Source of the DNA: Hyphomicrobiales bacterium
GTDB lineage: Bacteria; Pseudomonadota; Alphaproteobacteria; Rhizobiales; Rhizobiaceae
Reading direction: 5' to 3'
NCBI GenBank assembly: GCA_900466475.1
Contig: UBMI01000019.1
Location: 1-61,778 of the forward strand
Length of the DNA stretch: 61,778 bases
The notes beneath the pieces were generated by a model. It ran no database searches, was not told the DNA's origin, and saw only the letters and a list, made by a program, of their open reading frames with translations. The translations under genes were made by a program, and so were the position numbers. This document shows, piece by piece, positions 8,650 to 17,200 of this stretch (its first letter is position 1; the number at the start of each line of letters is the position of its first letter).

Positions 8650-9063
8650 ATGATACGCTTGGACAATGGTATCGGACCCGGTTCCCTTCAGGGACCAGAG
8701 GACAAGCCACAATTCAGGCCGATCCCGTCAAACGGGATTTGCACACGGCTGGGCGACAAGTGGACTGTGCATGTTCTATGGCGGCTGTCTCTCGCCGATG
8801 AGCAACGGCTGCGCTTTTCGGCGCTCAGGAAAGAGATCGACGGGATCACCCAGAGAATGCTGACGCTGACGCTGCGCAACCTGGAGCGCGATGGCATGGT
8901 CATGCGTCATTACTTTCCCGAAGTACCGCCGCGCGTCGAATATGAACTGACCGATATGGGCGCCGGCGTGCTGCACGCTCTTGAGAGCTTCAACCTGTGG
9001 GTCCGGGATAACCTGCCCGTCGTCGAAGAGCATCGTCGCTCCTATGACGAAGCCCTGAAGTAA
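8650..9063 (+). CDS. HxlR-family (DUF24) transcriptional regulator
   Basis: 137 residues with the HxlR winged helix: CTRLGDKWTVHVLWRLSL, RFSALRKEIDGITQRMLTLTL and RNLERDGMVMR.YFPE.PPRVEYELT, which continues to a C-terminal dimer helix. One early cysteine (ICTRLGDKW) is at the place where many HxlR proteins carry a redox-active Cys. The first 25 residues are extra and the start may lie slightly further downstream. It is divergent from the NmrA-like gene at 7685-8560, its likely target. Confidence 0.9.
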   Translation: MIRLDNGIGPGSLQGPEDKPQFRPIPSNGICTRLGDKWTVHVLWRLSLADEQRLRFSALRKEIDGITQRMLTLTLRNLERDGMVMRHYFPEVPPRVEYELTDMGAGVLHALESFNLWVRDNLPVVEEHRRSYDEALK

Positions 9064-9111
9064 TTTCTTGAGCATGTCGCGCAAAATGCGCAACCACTGC
9101 GCCATGCCGCG

Positions 9112-9259
9112 CTACCCATAGACATCATAATCCACCACAGCCTTCACCCCGGTCTCCGACCGGTGACGCAGGCGTTTGACGACTGGCTGCGTGAATGTCA
9201 GTGCCAGCGCGTCGGCTTCGTTGGGCGAGGGCAGGCCACTGTCCTTCATGTCTTCCTTG
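9112..9259 (-). pseudogene. 3' fragment of a second terminase large-subunit gene
   Basis: In the minus frame this stretch encodes the last ~49 codons of a terminase large subunit (KEDMKDSGLPSPNEADALAL, then TFTQPV and RLRHRSETGVKAVVDYDVYG, then a stop). It matches the C-terminus of the gene at 10472-11971 with several substitutions, some synonymous. It has no start and the homology stops at about 9259. It is therefore a relic of a paralogous prophage terminase or of a partial duplication. The remainder of 9064-9366 shows nothing else. Confidence 0.85.
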
Positions 9260-9366
9260 GATGCACCAACCGAGCTATGGCTGCAAGCCGCATAGGCGGG
9301 AGCGTTGATATTCCCATGCGCCGGCAGGGATCGCGACCAGTACCGCCGCGAGATTGATAGCGGCTC

Positions 9367-9555
9367 TCATTCAACCAGCCCGTAGAAGATGTCCCAGAGG
9401 CGGTTCTTGCGTGGCTCTACGGTTTCGAGGCAGTTAGCGTCTAGGCCTACGGGGCTCTTGTCGCGGCACATGCCGACCAGCAGCGCGTATCGCTCGCGTT
9501 CGACGTCCCCTAGGCGCCACAGCACAAATGCCAATATTCCGATCAACACGATCAT
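9367..9555 (-). CDS. Small single-helix membrane protein
   Basis: About 62 residues: one N-terminal transmembrane helix (MIVLIGILAFVLWRL) and a polar tail with two cysteines (MCRDK and NCLETVEPRKNR). The start is uncertain: an upstream TTG or a longer reading back to 9705 is possible, but the longer form would overlap the divergent gene at 9635. No function can be assigned. It lies between the terminase relic and the intact terminase gene. Confidence 0.45.
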   Translation of the reverse strand: MIVLIGILAFVLWRLGDVERERYALLVGMCRDKSPVGLDANCLETVEPRKNRLWDIFYGLVE

Positions 9556-9634
9556 GATCACATTGCGCAAATTCGTCGCCCCCACGATGTTGAAGAGGCT
9601 AGCCGCTTTCGGCTGAACTGGAAAGGTGCCGCTA

Positions 9635-10432
9635 ATGATCGCCCAACGCCGCAAAATTCCTGAGAACATGACACGGCTCAATGAGGGCGAGGAGTACATC
9701 TGCAAGCGGTCGATTGCCGCGATTGAGGCCGATGAAGCGCTTCTGAATCATGTCGAACTAATCGAAGCGGTGATGGACCATATTGATTTCTTCGCGAAGC
9801 GCGATGCCGTCGACCTCGATCAAGAAACCATCCAATTGCTCGGCGCCCGGATATTCAACGATCTCGGATCTGCGTATGGTCAGCTCACGCGAGGCTACTA
9901 TCAGCTTGCAGCGGCGACCCTGCGCGACATCATGGAGATTGTCTTTTTATGGGGCTGGTTCGACCGCGATCCCGCCAAGATAACTGAATGGCGGGAATCG
10001 GACGACAAGAAGCGCCGGCAGATTTTTGCACCGGTGAAGGTTCGTGAGTTCCTCGACAAATTCGATAACTTCAAGGAAGGCAAGCGCGGCCCGGCGTACA
10101 AGTTATTCTGCGAGTATGCGTCGCATGCGACGTGGCACGGCTTCGCGCTGATGCGGCCCACCGGTGGAGGCCAAGTCGTCATGGGGCCGTTCTTTGATGC
10201 ACCATTGATGAAGGCCGTGCTCGAGGAGATGGCGCAACTCGCCGCACAGGCCGGCAACTATTTCTCGGGCTTCTTCGACAAGACCGGCGAGGACGTGCAA
10301 GCACTTGAGGTCTGGCTGCGCCGATATGTGGTCACGGGCGAATGGGCCGAAAAATACCTTGGCCGGCCGCACGACAGGAAGTTCGTCACAGAGATGGAGA
10401 CATGGCTGCTTCAGCTCAAAGCACAAGCATGA
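9635..10432 (+). CDS. Hypothetical helical protein, 265 residues
   Basis: ATG at 9635 has AAAGG eight bases before it; ATG at 9668 is an alternative. The protein is soluble and mostly helical, with blocks ARIFNDLGSAYGQLTRGYY, LAAATLRDIMEIVFLWGWF, KVREFLDKFDNFKEGKRG and LFCEYASHATWHGFALM. The LRDIMEI...W helix with a later HATWHG block is reminiscent of DUF5677-like proteins, but I cannot confirm the family. It is flanked by a terminase 3' relic on the left and the intact terminase genes on the right, so it looks like cargo inserted in or beside a prophage remnant. It is transcribed opposite to the terminase. Confidence 0.6.
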   Translation: MIAQRRKIPENMTRLNEGEEYICKRSIAAIEADEALLNHVELIEAVMDHIDFFAKRDAVDLDQETIQLLGARIFNDLGSAYGQLTRGYYQLAAATLRDIMEIVFLWGWFDRDPAKITEWRESDDKKRRQIFAPVKVREFLDKFDNFKEGKRGPAYKLFCEYASHATWHGFALMRPTGGGQVVMGPFFDAPLMKAVLEEMAQLAAQAGNYFSGFFDKTGEDVQALEVWLRRYVVTGEWAEKYLGRPHDRKFVTEMETWLLQLKAQA

Positions 10433-10471
10433 TGGGTTCCAGGACAGTGCCAGCGATCTAGCCGCCACCTG

Positions 10472-11971
10472 CTACCCATAGACATCATAATCCACCACAG
10501 CCTTCACCCCGGTCTCCGACCGGTGACGCAGCTTCTTTGCCACCGGCTGCGTGAAGGTCAGCGCCAGGGCATCGCCTTCATTGGGCGATGGCAGACCGCG
10601 ATCCTTCATGTCTTCCTTGCTTTCGAGCTGGATCTTGCCGTCCAGCCGCGCCACGGTCTCCGGTCCCACCAAGTCCTGGTAGAGAACCTCATTGCCGGGA
10701 TCGATCGCGCCGCCGGCCTTCAGCCAGCGTTTCATCTGGCCCCAGATATAGGCGCGCATATTGTAATAGCCGGGGTCGAGCACCTTCGTCGAGGCGAACC
10801 AGACGAGCTGCCACGAGCGGCCCATGACGGTACCGGCGCTGGCGATGCCGGTGCCGTAGCCGGCATCCACGAAGACGGCGTCGGCCTCGTATTCATCCTC
10901 CAGCCGGGCGATGAGATTGGCGACCTCGATATCGTTGTCATTGCGGGCAATGGTCGCCAGCCGCTTCGAATAGAGGCCCTGGCGCAGCATGATCACCGTC
11001 GGGTCGTCGCCCGTCCAGGCGGGGTCGACGCCCAAAATGACGGGCGCGAAGGCATATTGCTCGGGGCGCAGGTGCGTTGATCTGGCCCGGTCGGCATCGT
11101 CGGCGGAGATGAACTGCATGGCGGACTGGCTCGGAAACTGGCCGCGCACGCGCACCTTGACGATATCGCTATCCTCGCCGTGATCGTCCACGAGATGTTG
11201 CAGGAACTCTTTGTTGGTGCCGGGTACCGTGCGGCTGTCGATCTGCCTTCCCACCCAGCGGTGGCGGAAGCGGCGGAAGCACTCGCGGAAGCGGCCGCTG
11301 TTTCTGGTCGGGTTGCCGAAGACGATCCAGATGATGACCGTATCCTCGTCCGTCAGCGCGCCTTCGGCCACTTCCCAGACCTTGTCGTGGATCTTGGAGG
11401 CCTCGTCGAAGAGCAGGAGTATGATGCGGCCCTTGTTGTGCAGGCCGGCGAAGGCTTCCGTATTGTGCTCGCTCCAGGAGACGAAATCCTGCCGCCAGCT
11501 TTCGCTGCGCTCGGGATCGCGCGACTTGATGGACATGGCCTGCACATCGAACCAGTGGGCGGTGATCGAAAGTCGGAACCATTTGCCGATTTCGGGCGCC
11601 GTCTTGGTGCGCAGCTGGCCCTCGGTATTGGCCGTCGTGACGATCTTGCAATCGGCAAAGCAGGACATGGCCCAGTTGGAGAGCATGCCCATTTCCGCCG
11701 ATTTGCCGATGCCGTGGCCGGAGGCGACCGCGATCTGCAGCGGCTGGTAGCGGGTGGCAGGGTCGGCAAGATGGGCGCCGATCAGCTCGTTGATCTCGTC
11801 CTGCCAGGGGCGCGGGCCGTCATAGCCCTTGAGTTCGCCCATGCCCCAGTCCCAGGCGAGCCGGCTCCAGCGCTTCGGGCTGAAGCGGCAGGCGGCGGCA
11901 AGCTCGATGATCGCGTCATTAGGATCGCTGATTTCGCCGGATGCGGCGGGCAGGGGCTTTCGGCGCGTCAT
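10472..11971 (-). CDS. Phage terminase large subunit
   Basis: 499 residues from the ATG at 11969-11971, which has GAGG nine bases upstream; an ATG at 11989 would add six residues and overlap the small-subunit gene. The ATPase half carries a Walker A variant, GHGIGKS (residues 85-91), and Walker B LLLFDEAS (residues 185-192). The nuclease half shows GVDPAWTGDD (about 314), AVFVDAGYGTG (about 365) and EGDALAL (about 465), the expected metal-binding aspartates. It should cut and translocate phage DNA with the small subunit encoded just upstream. No portal, protease or capsid gene follows, so packaging cannot be complete in this locus. It may be a domesticated remnant. Confidence 0.92.
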   Translation of the reverse strand: MTRRKPLPAASGEISDPNDAIIELAAACRFSPKRWSRLAWDWGMGELKGYDGPRPWQDEINELIGAHLADPATRYQPLQIAVASGHGIGKSAEMGMLSNWAMSCFADCKIVTTANTEGQLRTKTAPEIGKWFRLSITAHWFDVQAMSIKSRDPERSESWRQDFVSWSEHNTEAFAGLHNKGRIILLLFDEASKIHDKVWEVAEGALTDEDTVIIWIVFGNPTRNSGRFRECFRRFRHRWVGRQIDSRTVPGTNKEFLQHLVDDHGEDSDIVKVRVRGQFPSQSAMQFISADDADRARSTHLRPEQYAFAPVILGVDPAWTGDDPTVIMLRQGLYSKRLATIARNDNDIEVANLIARLEDEYEADAVFVDAGYGTGIASAGTVMGRSWQLVWFASTKVLDPGYYNMRAYIWGQMKRWLKAGGAIDPGNEVLYQDLVGPETVARLDGKIQLESKEDMKDRGLPSPNEGDALALTFTQPVAKKLRHRSETGVKAVVDYDVYG

Positions 11972-11972
11972 G

Positions 11973-12530
11973 CTACTGCGCCTCGCCATCGTTTTGCGTC
12001 TCAGTGCGCCTTTGCGCCCGCTCCAGCCGCTCGGCGAGCGCGGAGAGGCCCTTGTGCTCGATGATCTCCTTGAAGGCGTTGATGCGGATATGTTTGCCGA
12101 TCAGCTCCAGCCGGCGCAGCCGCTCGGCAAACTTCACCTTCTTCACATGGCCGATTTCGCGGCGCTCCTTGCCCGTGCCCTCGTAGAGCGCGGAGATTTC
12201 GAGATCCGTCACCAGCCCCTGCCGCCAGATTTCGGGCCATTCCCGGATCGGCAGGAGATCGCCATTGTCGTCATAGAGATCGCCGAGATCGGCTTCGGCC
12301 TCGGCGGCAAGCCGCGTCAGCAGCCAATCCGCATCGATGCGCGTGCGCTCGGAGCGCTCGGCCTTCGCCTTGCAGATGGCTGCGCCAATATGAGGTATCT
12401 TCAGCAGCCTGCAGGCAGTCTCCTTCGCGCCGCGAGGCGAATAGCCCGCCCTTATCGCTGCCTGCGCGCCGACAGTATCGACGAGATATTCCTCCACAAA
12501 GCGCTGCTGCCGCGCCGTCAGTTCGCTCAT
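11973..12530 (-). CDS. Phage terminase small subunit
   Basis: 185 residues. The N-terminal DNA-binding region is typical of Terminase_2-type small subunits: LTARQQRFVEEYLVDTVGAQ, then AAIRAGYSPRGAKETACRLL. A central helical oligomerisation region and a C-terminal part (KVKFAERLRRLELIGKH) follow. The start at 12528-12530 begins exactly at the conserved domain. Its stop is immediately before the large-subunit start, so the two genes form a translationally linked pair. Confidence 0.88.
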   Translation of the reverse strand: MSELTARQQRFVEEYLVDTVGAQAAIRAGYSPRGAKETACRLLKIPHIGAAICKAKAERSERTRIDADWLLTRLAAEAEADLGDLYDDNGDLLPIREWPEIWRQGLVTDLEISALYEGTGKERREIGHVKKVKFAERLRRLELIGKHIRINAFKEIIEHKGLSALAERLERAQRRTETQNDGEAQ

Positions 12531-12621
12531 GCCATCACATCCCGCTTTGCCGGGGAGATAACAGAGCAACGGTTGGCGCAATGAATGGGCGGAAGAAAGG
12601 AAAAAATGTGAACGGCCGGCG

Positions 12622-12647
12622 GGAACCTTTTTGGGGAACTGCGCGTT
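12622..12647 (+). promoter_or_regulatory. Putative EcfG (general stress sigma factor) promoter
   Basis: GGAAC (12622-12626) and CGTT (12644-12647) are separated by exactly 17 bases. This matches the alphaproteobacterial EcfG/RpoE general-stress promoter. It points toward the KTSC-type pair at 12848, with a leader of about 190 nt. The rest of 12531-12847 is non-coding and contains a 12-bp palindrome, TTTACGCGTAAA, at 12739-12750. Confidence 0.6.
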
Positions 12648-12847
12648 TGGGGCCTCAGCCGCTTTCTGTGCCTGACCTAGCGGGAGGAAAATCGCCCCGG
12701 GTGATGGCGGCGCAAGAATAACAGTAGGGAATGCAGCCTTTACGCGTAAATACGGACGTTAACCACCCTATTTAACTGAATTAAACGATAATCGTTGCCG
12801 CATGCAATGAATTAATCAAGGATTTATTAGAATAGAGGAGTTCGCTT

Positions 12848-13105
12848 ATGCTTGAAAAACTTAAGAATGCTATCGGTAAATCTGACAGGATGCACCGGGA
12901 CAGGGAAATCAGCAGGATTGGCTATAGCGAAGAACCTTCCAGGCTGGTCGTCGAATTTTCCGACGGCAGCATGCATACCCACCTCGATGTCATCGAAGGG
13001 CATATCGTCGGCCTGCGCATCGCCGAGGACAAGCTGGATTTCTACGAATCCCAGATCGAGCCTTCGAACCGCCCGCTGGAATCCGGAAGCGCGGGGCGGG
13101 GATGA
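12848..13105 (+). CDS. Small KTSC-like protein
   Basis: 85 residues. The central part (EISRIGYSEEPSRLVVEFSD, then GSMHTHLDV, VIEGHIVGLRIAEDKLDFYE) has the beta-hairpin layout of KTSC domains, although the eponymous Lys-Thr-Ser-Cys core is not preserved. A GAGGAG ribosome binding site precedes the ATG at 12848. The stop overlaps the start of the next gene by four bases (ATGA), so the two are cotranslated. An EcfG-type promoter lies upstream, which suggests general-stress expression. The function of KTSC domains is poorly known. Confidence 0.6.
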   Translation: MLEKLKNAIGKSDRMHRDREISRIGYSEEPSRLVVEFSDGSMHTHLDVIEGHIVGLRIAEDKLDFYESQIEPSNRPLESGSAGRG

Positions 13106-13518
13106 GCCCAGGCCATAACGGGCAAGGGGGCCATAACGGGCAGGGGGACCATAACGGAGAGGGGGAACGGGACGAGCATACAGCAAACCCTGCTGCCGCA
13201 ACCGGTGAGCAAGGAACACTGTCGTATGATCCCGCCCGGTCCTCCGATGAGCCCCCGGTTGCGGTGACGGTCAAACTCGCATCGCATCTGATCAGCGAGA
13301 TCACCTATGATCCCGTCACGCGGATCCTCGAGATCGAGCACCGGCTGAAAGGCCACCGCCGATATTTCGACGTGCCCCAGGGCGTCGTCATAAACCTGGT
13401 CACCGCGCCATCGCCCGGCTGGTATTACACGCAGCACATCCGCGACGCCTTCCGCCGCGACGACACCCACCGGCACTTTTCCTTCCACTGGCTGCGCTCC
13501 CGCGACCATCATCATTGA
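13102..13518 (+). CDS. KTSC domain protein
   Basis: 138 residues. The C-terminal ~65 residues form a KTSC-type domain (ISEITYDPVTRILEIEH, RRYFDVPQGVVINLVTAPSP, WYYTQHIRDAF). The N-terminal 60 residues are low complexity and include three tandem copies of a six-residue unit (GHNGQG, GHNGQG, DHNGEG). The C-terminus is rich in histidine (DDTHRHFSFHWLRSRDHHH) and may bind metal. It is translationally coupled to the preceding gene. The pair follows the prophage remnant and may be phage-derived or stress-related. Confidence 0.65.
   Translation: MSPGHNGQGGHNGQGDHNGEGERDEHTANPAAATGEQGTLSYDPARSSDEPPVAVTVKLASHLISEITYDPVTRILEIEHRLKGHRRYFDVPQGVVINLVTAPSPGWYYTQHIRDAFRRDDTHRHFSFHWLRSRDHHH
13111..13164 (+). 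repeat. Three 18-bp tandem repeats inside the KTSC gene
   Basis: Three consecutive, slightly diverged 18-bp units encode GHNGQG/GHNGQG/DHNGEG. They probably arose by slippage and could vary in number between strains. Confidence 0.75.
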
Positions 13519-13584
13519 GGCAGGCGGGAGCGCCGCAGCGAGGGCCGATGACGGTCTCATGCTGCCTGCATGGATAAAAAACAG

Positions 13585-13792
13585 CTAAGTCCTTGATCCT
13601 GAATAAGTGACGCAGGAAAGCGGAAAAACTTTTATATTTTTTTCCGTCGCCGGACCCTTTCTCCTGATTTGAATTTCTTTACGCGTAAGTTTGGGAGTAA
13701 GTGGATCACTTATTCAGGATCAATGACTTAGCCGGAATTTTGGCCGTTTTTCCTGCGTTTTCAGAAATTCTTATTCAGGATCAAAGAGTTAG
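13585..13792. repeat. Cluster of three copies of a ~25-bp inverted repeat
   Basis: A unit containing TTGATCCTGAATAAG occurs at 13585-13609. Its reverse complement is at 13707-13731 (24 of 25 bases match), and a third, shorter inverted copy is at 13770-13792. A segment like CGCAGGAAA follows the first copy and, inverted, precedes the third. A palindromic TTTACGCGTAA core lies between the copies, near 13678. No gene lies in 13519-14072, so this looks like a structured non-coding or mobile-repeat region. Confidence 0.7.
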
Positions 13793-14072
13793 TGGCGAAT
13801 AGCGGGGGATTTTAGCCGGGAGGCGGCGCTTTCCGGGCTGTGCGAGACGCCAAGTTCGGTCTCCAGCCAAGCCGGGAAATGCAGGCCTGTTATAGTTTCG
13901 AACTTGCTAACTCAATGATAGATAGTAGTCCACTCAAGTCAAAATATTGGCTAACAAAACGATAAATCCTTAATTCGTAGCGTCTTTCCTTGGGCCAGAC
14001 TGCCGCTTTCGGCAGAAACTCTTTCCCTGTTTCTTCAATTATGCTACTATAAAGTGAGTTAGGGAGGGTAAC

Positions 14073-14183
14073 ATGCGTATCTTCGTACTACTCATCGCTA
14101 TCGGCCTCTGCATATCGACCGTCGCTGTCGTTCCGCCCGCTGCGGTGGCGGGGCCGTGCGACCCGAATGTCGGCAACTGCTAG
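14073..14183 (+). CDS. 36-residue secreted peptide
   Basis: A strong ribosome binding site (AGGGAGGGTAAC) precedes ATG at 14073. The peptide has a classical signal sequence: MR, then hydrophobic FVLLIAIGLCISTVAVV, then PPAAVAG with a likely signal peptidase site after AVA. The predicted mature product is only about ten residues (GPCDPNVGNC) with two cysteines that could form a disulfide ring. A TATAAA-like box lies about 20 bases upstream. There is no recognised family. It may be a periplasmic peptide, a leader peptide or a lysis-like toxin; the sequence does not decide. Confidence 0.55.
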   Translation: MRIFVLLIAIGLCISTVAVVPPAAVAGPCDPNVGNC

Positions 14184-14260
14184 CCAGAAAAATCCGGATA
14201 CACCGGCGCTGACCGGTTCCGCGTGAGAACCTTTGAGCGCCACTATCTCTGGAGAGGCGG

Positions 14261-17200
14261 ATGGATAATCCCTGGCCGGCGGATATCCCGTGGTCGCTCT
14301 GGAACTACCAGGGCCTGACCATCAGCGACATGCCGCAACTGCCCATGATGGGCGTTCGGTTCGAGCCCTCTTTCCTCTACGCTTTCGCTTTCGGCTGTTT
14401 TTTCGTGGCCTTCTTTTCCTGGCCGCGGTTCAAGGCGAGGGGGCGGAATATCACTGCCACTTCGGAAGCGCTGCGCGATTTCGACCCGACGGACCTCGGT
14501 GGCCAGAATTCGCTCCACAGGGCCTATTTCATCTATGCCGGCGCGATGCTGATCCTCTATGTGTCGCTGACCTTTTTCGGCAAGCTGATCTTCCAGGCAA
14601 CGCAGATGATCCCCGTTGCCGGCATTTCCGTCGATATTGCCGAGTTGAAATTCGACAGTCCGCAATGGCCGCTGACCCTTGCCTTCGCCTTCGCAGGGCT
14701 TGCGGATCTGCTGCCGCCGGTGCGGATCGCCGAGGAGTGGCTGCGCAACCGCGCCTACCGGGCGGCCGGCATTCCCGTGCGCATCGAACAGACCACCCGC
14801 AGCCTCATCGCCACGCTGGAGGAATCGCCGGGGCACAGCGGCGAGCGCCGGGAGCATTTGCGCAACAGGGGCAGGGGCTCGCTTGCCGAAATGCTGGGGC
14901 ACTTTCGCAAGAACTGGCAGGCCCAGATCGATGGCTATCCACGCGTCAGGTGGCTGCTCGGAAAGCGGACGTCGCGAACCCGGGAGCTGCTCGCGCTACT
15001 GTCGCAGCTGGAGCTCCTGATCGTCTGGGCGAAGACGACGCGCGGCAGCTGGCCGGGCGCCGAGGTTTCAGCCCGCGTGCGGGACACTGAAGCCAAGTTC
15101 GTCGATAAGGCCGATACCCTGCTGAACAGCTTTCAGCGCCGGCTGCAGGAAACCGGCGATCTTAAGGCCACCAATCCGGCCACTGCCGCCAATCCTGACA
15201 ATCCCGATCTGGACGCGAGCGAAAGCCGGTTCGACGACTATATCTCGCAGGTCATGAAGGACGCGACGGCGGTCCGTTTCGAACTGGTGACGCTGCTGGC
15301 GATCTTCCTCGAGCGCGACCCGGATTTTCGCGGGCCGGCCAGGGCGCCGAAGCCCGGCCTGGCGCACCCGATCGATGCGCTTGCCGATCTGCTGCTCGAA
15401 ACCGACCGGCCGGATGCCGTCGGCAGCGGGCCGGAGGCGGGGCTGCTGCTCTCGCTCATCCCCGTCTTCATCCTGTTTGCCGCCAGCGCCTGGCAGGGCG
15501 CGCAGGAACTCGTCAGTCAATATGTGGAGACGACGAACCTCGCCGGGGTGCTGCTGACGGCACTGGTCGAAACCCTGAAGATCGCCTCGCTGACCTGGCT
15601 GCCGCTTCTGGCGGCCTTTTCGCTGCGTCAATACCGGTGGGACACCAAGGACTGGGTCGGCGCCCAGCAGGATTGGGACTATAGAAATTCCTCGCGCCTG
15701 TCGCAGATGATGGGTTGCCTTGCGCTGGCGCTCGCCGCCTCGGTCCTCGGACTGACCGGGGTTGCGATGCTGCGGGCCTTTGCCATCGCCCAGAATGCGA
15801 ACCATTTCAATTCGCTGCTCTTCGGCGGGTCGGCCCCCTTCATCCTCTATTATCCGACCCTTGCCGTCACCCTTCTCCCCATGGTGCCGATATGCCTGGC
15901 GGCGGCCGATGCGCGGGCGCATGGAAGGCCGGTCCGTGGCCATGCGGTGCTCTGCGCCGCTTCGGTGCTGGTGCTCTCCATCGCCCATAGCTGGTTCTGG
16001 GATCCCGGCTGGCCGGGCGACTGTTTCAGGGCGGAGACAATTGCGACCGCAGCATGCAGCCGGCGGTCTGATACGCTGAGCCGGCTCATCCTGACGGTCC
16101 TGGTATTCCTCGCCAGCTGGAACCTCGGCCAGCCCGGCTTCAGCCGAACGCGGCGACGGATCAACCGAAAGCAGGCGGAGTTTGTCTGCGCGGTCCTCAT
16201 GGCCGCCACCTTCGTGCTGAGCACGCCCGTTTTCGCTCGCGACGTGCGCGTCGGCTTCCGCGACAATGTCGAGCCGTTCTCCTATCTCGTCGGTGATGGG
16301 CACGGCAAGGCGCATCATATCGGCTATCTGGCGGACCTCTGCCACGAGATATTTTCGGTCGGCGAATATACGATCGAGGAAGTGTCGGTCACGACGGCCG
16401 AACGCTTCAAGCTGGTGAACGGGGACACGGTCGGCGACAAGAAGCCCGTCGAGGTTCTCTGCGATACAGTGACCATGCGCTTTTCGGGATTGGCGATCAG
16501 CGCCAATGGCGATTCAGGCGACGATGCCGATGGCCGGTCCAAACGGGACTGGAACAGCATCTACTCGCCGATCGTCTTTGCCTCCGGCGTCTCCTATCTC
16601 GTCCGGTATTCGCGGGAAGCGACGACCTATGCCGGCGATGTCGTGATCGGTTACGTCTCGGCAACAACGGCCGCAGACGTTGCCTTCAAGAGCTGCCAGG
16701 TCGACTTCTTCAAGGGGCTGGCACCGCCCCAGCGAAAGGCACTCTACGAGCGCTGCCGTTTCCTCGATGCGGCGGCGGCGGTCAGGCGCAGGATTGCGAT
16801 GCTGCTGCCCGACAATCCCGGTTCGCGTGCTTCCGCCCCGGCATCGTCTGAAAAGGCGATGCCTGATGATGCCAGCGTATCGCCCGAAATAGAGCTGCCA
16901 CCTGATTTCAAGACATCGCTTGAAAAGGCGCTCCAAAGCGCGAAGGACCTCGCGCCCCTTTCGATCCTGCCTGATACGACATCCTTTCTACCGCTGCCGT
17001 CGCAGCAGATGGCGAACAATCTCATCAGCACCGTGGGCAAGATTTGCGGGTCGAGCCCGAATACGTCGGGCGATCAGACCGCGCAATCGATCGTCCTGTG
17101 CGACGACGCGCTGAAGCCCGATCCGCTCAAATTGATATCCGCTGCCGTCACCGATGCGCGTTGCAACCCTCTTGAGAAGAAGGAACTCAGCGATGCTGAC

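Noticed and set aside
13111..13164. Possible CRISPR-like array
   Set aside because: The three 18-bp units have no spacers and are in frame inside a coding region; they are simple tandem repeats.
15068..16345. 425-residue minus-strand open frame opposite the membrane/solute-binding fusion
   Set aside because: It is an antisense shadow, with no domain and no ribosome site.
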